From a virus, in the IMG/VR virus record IMGVR_UViG_3300020215_000041, positions 1 to 40,195 of that record: a DNA stretch of 40,195 nt. The stretch is one strand, 5' to 3'. The translations under genes were made by a program, and so were the position numbers. The notes beneath the pieces are model-generated. The model saw only the letters and a list, made by a program, of their open reading frames with translations. It searched no databases and was not told the origin of the DNA. Positions 36,629 through 40,195 of this stretch are shown piece by piece (position 1 is the stretch's first letter; every line of letters starts with the position of its first letter).

Positions 36629-39600
36629 AGACAAGAATAAGGTAGTCGATATACCCGAGGGCTTGCAGCCTAATGAGATCGAGGCCGAGCTGCGAAAGTT
36701 CTACTCCCCGGAAGAACTGCATGGCTCTACGACCTTTGAGGAAAGAGAGGGATATCGCATCCGCAGGGGCCGGGCTTCCGTAGACGACGGCAATGCTTGG
36801 TATAAGGCCATGGTAGGCGAGATATCAATGGACGATGCCAGAAAGCAATCGGAATCAATAATGGCCGAGTTTACCCCAGACAACGATGAGAAACATCAAG
36901 CCTATAACTGGCCTGAGCGGTTCGCGGGTGCCGCAACGGAAATCCTGCCTTACATGATGGATTCGGCTATAACTGGCGCCGTTTACGGGGAGGCGATGGG
37001 GGCGACATTTGCCGGCGGCGCCATGCTGGCCGGCCAGGCCGGACCACAAGCTTTTATCCCTGAGGAAATAGTCACGGTTCCAGGGGCGTATATCGCCGGC
37101 AGATCGGTGGGACAGGTTTGGGGCACATGGATGAATGCGACCAAGGTAGAGGGCGGCAATGCCTATAAAACCATGGTTGAGGGAGGTATTGACCCGGCAA
37201 CGGCCCGAAACTTTGCGCTACCGGCGGGGTATCTCATAGGGGCGCTTGAGCTTTTACAGGTGGAGCGTCTTATCCCTTCTTTTGGCCGGCAGGGCATAAC
37301 GGAGTTTTTGAAGAAAGCGGCGGTTAATAAAGGCTCCAAGGCTTACCAAACTTTAAGCAAGGCTTCGGCGCAGATGGCGAAGAATTTAGCCGCAACCACC
37401 GCCATTGAAACTGGCCAAGAGATGACGCAGGAGATCGTCAACCTGACCGCAGAGGTAGGAGCCGGCATTTATAACGATATGGCCGAGGAGGAAGGTTATA
37501 TCGGTCCCGGCGAAGAAGATATCAAAGAGCGCCTACAAAATACCCTGACAAACTCCCTTCTTGGATTTCCATTATTGGGCCTTCCAAGGGCAATCCATTC
37601 AACGGTATCACTTAATGGCAGGGATCGTTTCGCAGAAAGACCCCTGACCAAGCAAGCCAAAGAATCGTTAAGTGGTGATTTAACAGAACTGATCCAGGAC
37701 GTAAGCAAGGTCGAGGAATTTAAGGAATTTCAAGATAGCCTTGGTGAAGAATTTGGCGATAAAGAAGCCGCTGAGTATGGCTTCGATAACCGCGTTCTTT
37801 TTGAAGAAGCAATCTGGAATGCCTCGCGCAATGTGAAAGAGGGCGATATGTACGCCGAAAATCTACAAATGCGCCAAAAGGACAAGGCAAACCTAATGGG
37901 GCCTATAGGCAACGCTTATCAGACCGCCGCCGAATCTGTCTCAAGGATCGCCGAACCAATATCCACCCGCCTCAATACAATCAATCCCAAGCTTAAGAAT
38001 AGGATGCGGAGGTATGAGTTTGACCTAAAGCAGCGAACCTTACAGGACGAAAAAGCCGTTTTTCCTTTCCTTCAAAAGTACGACAAGCTTTCTGAAAAAG
38101 ACCAAGCCGACCTGGACTTGGCCTTCAAAAACAATGACGACGCCAGGATCAAAGAAATCATCGAACGAAATAGCATGGCCGCGGAGTATAAGGCCGTCCG
38201 GCACACGCTGGATGCCCTATATGAGAGGGCTACGAAGACCGGCGTGAATATCGGCTACATTCCAGAGTATTACCCAAGGCAGATCAAGGACGCCAAGGGG
38301 ATGCTCAAGCTCTTTAAGCAACAGGACGAATGGCCGGAAATGCAAAAGGCCATCAATGAAAAAGAGGAAAAGCTAGGGCGCAAGCTTACCGATAACGAGA
38401 AGGCCGAGCTGCTTAATTCCATGCTACGGGGCTATAGGGGCAAGAATAGGACGCCCGGCAACATCAAAAAGCGTGAGATATCCGTCGTTACGCCCGAGTT
38501 AAACAAGTTCTACCACCAGGCCCCCCAAGCTCTTTTGAATTACATCTACGGCGTCAATGATTACGTCGAGGCCCGCCGCTTCTTTGGTAAGTCGGTTAAG
38601 GGATCCGAAATGAGCGAGGAAGCAACCAAAGCGAGCATTGGGAATTTTGTCTTAAACCTTCTTGAATCCGGTGAGATTGAAGGCAAAGACGCCCAAAGCG
38701 TGTCCGATGTTCTTTTGGCCCGGTTCTCCACGAAAGGCCCAGGGGAGATAACCCGGGCCGTTAAAAATATTTCCTATATGGAAACGATGGGTAGCGTGAC
38801 ATCTGCCATTACCCAGATCGGTGACATCGCCTTCTCTCTTTATAAGAATGGCTTTTATAACACCGGAAAGGCCCTCGCCAAGCGCCTAGGCGGCCAGGCT
38901 GAGATCACCCGAGAAGATATAGGAATTGAGAGGATTGCCGAGGAGTTCGCAGACAAATCAAAGACGGGTGCCGCTCTCGATAAAGTCTTTAAGATGGTCG
39001 GGCTTAACTGGATGGATCGACTAGGAAAAGAAACGCATATTAATGCGGCGCTCGAGAAGTTTCACAAATTGGCAAAGAACGAGCCGGCAGCTCAAAACGA
39101 AAGACAAGCAAAATTTGCCTCTTTAATAAACAATAAAGACCTTATCTCCGAACAAAGCCGAAAAGAGGCTGAGTTTATAGGCAATAATCTTGAGGAATTT
39201 GACGAAGCTTACAGGGCCAAGCTCAAAAAAGAGTATAAGACAGACAACCCCAATATTATCTCGTCTGATGTTGCCCGGACCGCTGAAATGGAGGGCCGAG
39301 GAAAATTTACTGATCAAGCTTCCGCTGATCGCCATGCTGGGGTATCCGCATACAGCAAAATGCTTTATGAGGAAATGCTTTCTGATCAGACGCTTTGGGA
39401 TAAAAACGTCATGGTCATGGCTGGCGTTTCCGGCGCCGGCAAGACAGGAGCGGTAAGAAAACTAGCTCCCAAAGATTTGAATGACGATATAGTTTACGAT
39501 ACGAATGTTGCTTCTCTTGAATCCGGGGTACGAATTATCGAACAAGCCCTAGCCTCCAATCCCGAAAGGGAAGTTCAGGTTTTTTATGTAGATCGGGATC

Positions 39601-40195
39601 CAATAAAGGCATTTGAAGAAGGCGTTATACCGCGTTATTTGGACCCCGAGGGAGATCACCGCGTACTGCCAATAAAAGCACATTTAAATAACATAAAATC
39701 AAGAGAAGCAATTAAGCAACTATATGAGCGTTACAAGGATAACCCAAGAGTTCGGTTTGAATTTATTGGAAACTACGGTGAGAAGGGGGCTTATACCGAG
39801 ACCTCTATTGAAAATATAGCTTCTAAGGTGTATAATATTGATGAAATAGGAGCAATCCTTGAAAAAGGAATCAAAGAAAAACTCAACGCCGGAATCCTCA
39901 CCAAAGAAGCCGCAGACGCCTTCCGCGGAAAGACATCTTCGATTCACGGAGATATGCGCCCGTCGGGTGCAGACTCTAACCAAGAACACAGCCTCAAATT
40001 AAGATCCAAACCAAAAACCCCTTCTAAGTTTTATAATCAACTTGTAGATATTTTCGGTGATAAAGAAGCCGGAAATGTTATCGATGATTTAATCAGTAAA
40101 ACTCCCTCCGAAAACGTCAAGTTTTTGCTTTTTTCAGAGCTTGCCGATGTCCAACCGATCGCTTTATCCGAAATGCCCGAAACCTATCTCCGTGC
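36612..40195 (+). CDS. Giant ejection protein, 5' part, with inserted zeta-toxin-like P-loop domain
   Basis: The start is GTG 36612, eight bases after AAAGG and in frame with bases 1-629 across the circle; the full product is 1,361 residues. Residues 1-250 are helical with Gly/Ala-rich hydrophobic stretches. The 850 region has MDRLGKETHINAALEKFHKL, typical of LPD38-like polyvalent phage proteins. A P-loop follows at 938-945 (GVSGAGKT), then VYDTNVAS and VFYVDRDPIKAFEEGVIPR, which is like zeta-toxin kinases. The LPD38-type part resumes near 1172. By analogy with T7 gp16 it enters the host with DNA; the kinase domain might act on cell-wall precursor or proteins. No transglycosylase motif is seen. 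Confidence 0.85.
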   Translation, partial: MKILLEDKNKVVDIPEGLQPNEIEAELRKFYSPEELHGSTTFEEREGYRIRRGRASVDDGNAWYKAMVGEISMDDARKQSESIMAEFTPDNDEKHQAYNWPERFAGAATEILPYMMDSAITGAVYGEAMGATFAGGAMLAGQAGPQAFIPEEIVTVPGAYIAGRSVGQVWGTWMNATKVEGGNAYKTMVEGGIDPATARNFALPAGYLIGALELLQVERLIPSFGRQGITEFLKKAAVNKGSKAYQTLSKASAQMAKNLAATTAIETGQEMTQEIVNLTAEVGAGIYNDMAEEEGYIGPGEEDIKERLQNTLTNSLLGFPLLGLPRAIHSTVSLNGRDRFAERPLTKQAKESLSGDLTELIQDVSKVEEFKEFQDSLGEEFGDKEAAEYGFDNRVLFEEAIWNASRNVKEGDMYAENLQMRQKDKANLMGPIGNAYQTAAESVSRIAEPISTRLNTINPKLKNRMRRYEFDLKQRTLQDEKAVFPFLQKYDKLSEKDQADLDLAFKNNDDARIKEIIERNSMAAEYKAVRHTLDALYERATKTGVNIGYIPEYYPRQIKDAKGMLKLFKQQDEWPEMQKAINEKEEKLGRKLTDNEKAELLNSMLRGYRGKNRTPGNIKKREISVVTPELNKFYHQAPQALLNYIYGVNDYVEARRFFGKSVKGSEMSEEATKASIGNFVLNLLESGEIEGKDAQSVSDVLLARFSTKGPGEITRAVKNISYMETMGSVTSAITQIGDIAFSLYKNGFYNTGKALAKRLGGQAEITREDIGIERIAEEFADKSKTGAALDKVFKMVGLNWMDRLGKETHINAALEKFHKLAKNEPAAQNERQAKFASLINNKDLISEQSRKEAEFIGNNLEEFDEAYRAKLKKEYKTDNPNIISSDVARTAEMEGRGKFTDQASADRHAGVSAYSKMLYEEMLSDQTLWDKNVMVMAGVSGAGKTGAVRKLAPKDLNDDIVYDTNVASLESGVRIIEQALASNPEREVQVFYVDRDPIKAFEEGVIPRYLDPEGDHRVLPIKAHLNNIKSREAIKQLYERYKDNPRVRFEFIGNYGEKGAYTETSIENIASKVYNIDEIGAILEKGIKEKLNAGILTKEAADAFRGKTSSIHGDMRPSGADSNQEHSLKLRSKPKTPSKFYNQLVDIFGDKEAGNVIDDLISKTPSENVKFLLFSELADVQPIALSEMPETYLR
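40069..40195. repeat. Terminal direct repeat, right copy
   Basis: Second copy of the 127-base sequence that opens the window. Removing one copy gives a 40,068 bp circle. Confidence 0.95.

Overview
The window is a complete circular genome of a temperate podovirus-like phage (or prophage recovered as a circle). The first 127 bases are identical to the last 127, so the unique circle is 40,068 bp. The largest virion gene runs through the junction (36612 to the end, then 1 to 629). Phage identity rests on terminase, portal, scaffold, capsid, T7/BPP-1-style tail and ejection proteins, a tyrosine integrase, and a YqaJ/RecT/NinG recombination set. I see no RNA or DNA polymerase gene, no tRNA and no CRISPR. 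The host is not identifiable from the sequence; consensus-like sigma70 promoters and purine-rich ribosome binding sites point to an ordinary bacterium, and roughly 50% GC with frequent AGG arginine codons does not settle it.

Layout. 1-1961: end of the late operon, a two-gene minus-strand insert (moron) with a hairpin terminator, then a lysis-type cassette. That cassette ends in what looks like a dnaX-type programmed -1 frameshift. 1964-3085: promoter and integrase. 3099-4634: an early control region with two near-consensus promoters that share a GTTAGC operator motif, several tiny proteins (one resembling the ClpX zinc-binding domain, one probably made from a leaderless mRNA) and tandem terminators. 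4662-7768: RlpA-like secreted cell-wall protein, small ORFs, YqaJ exonuclease and RecT. 7799-9074: structured intergenic RNA, a replication initiator with iteron-like repeats inside the gene, a winged-helix protein and a NinG nuclease. 9071-19726: about 10.6 kb, a quarter of the genome, of tightly overlapping sugar and glycan genes. 19798-21382: small regulatory ORFs. 21382-36628 and onward: packaging, head, tail and ejection proteins.

How it fits together. Integrase and operator-controlled early promoters imply lysogeny. Exonuclease plus RecT plus NinG handle recombination, and the small initiator with internal repeats probably fires replication. The glycan operon most likely remodels the host surface polysaccharide (lysogenic conversion) or the virion. 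The tail module is odd: four consecutive proteins carry Sec signal peptides, and LamG domains appear both alone and inserted in the tail nozzle. The final 1,361-residue ejection protein carries a zeta-toxin-like P-loop domain inserted into its C-terminal part.
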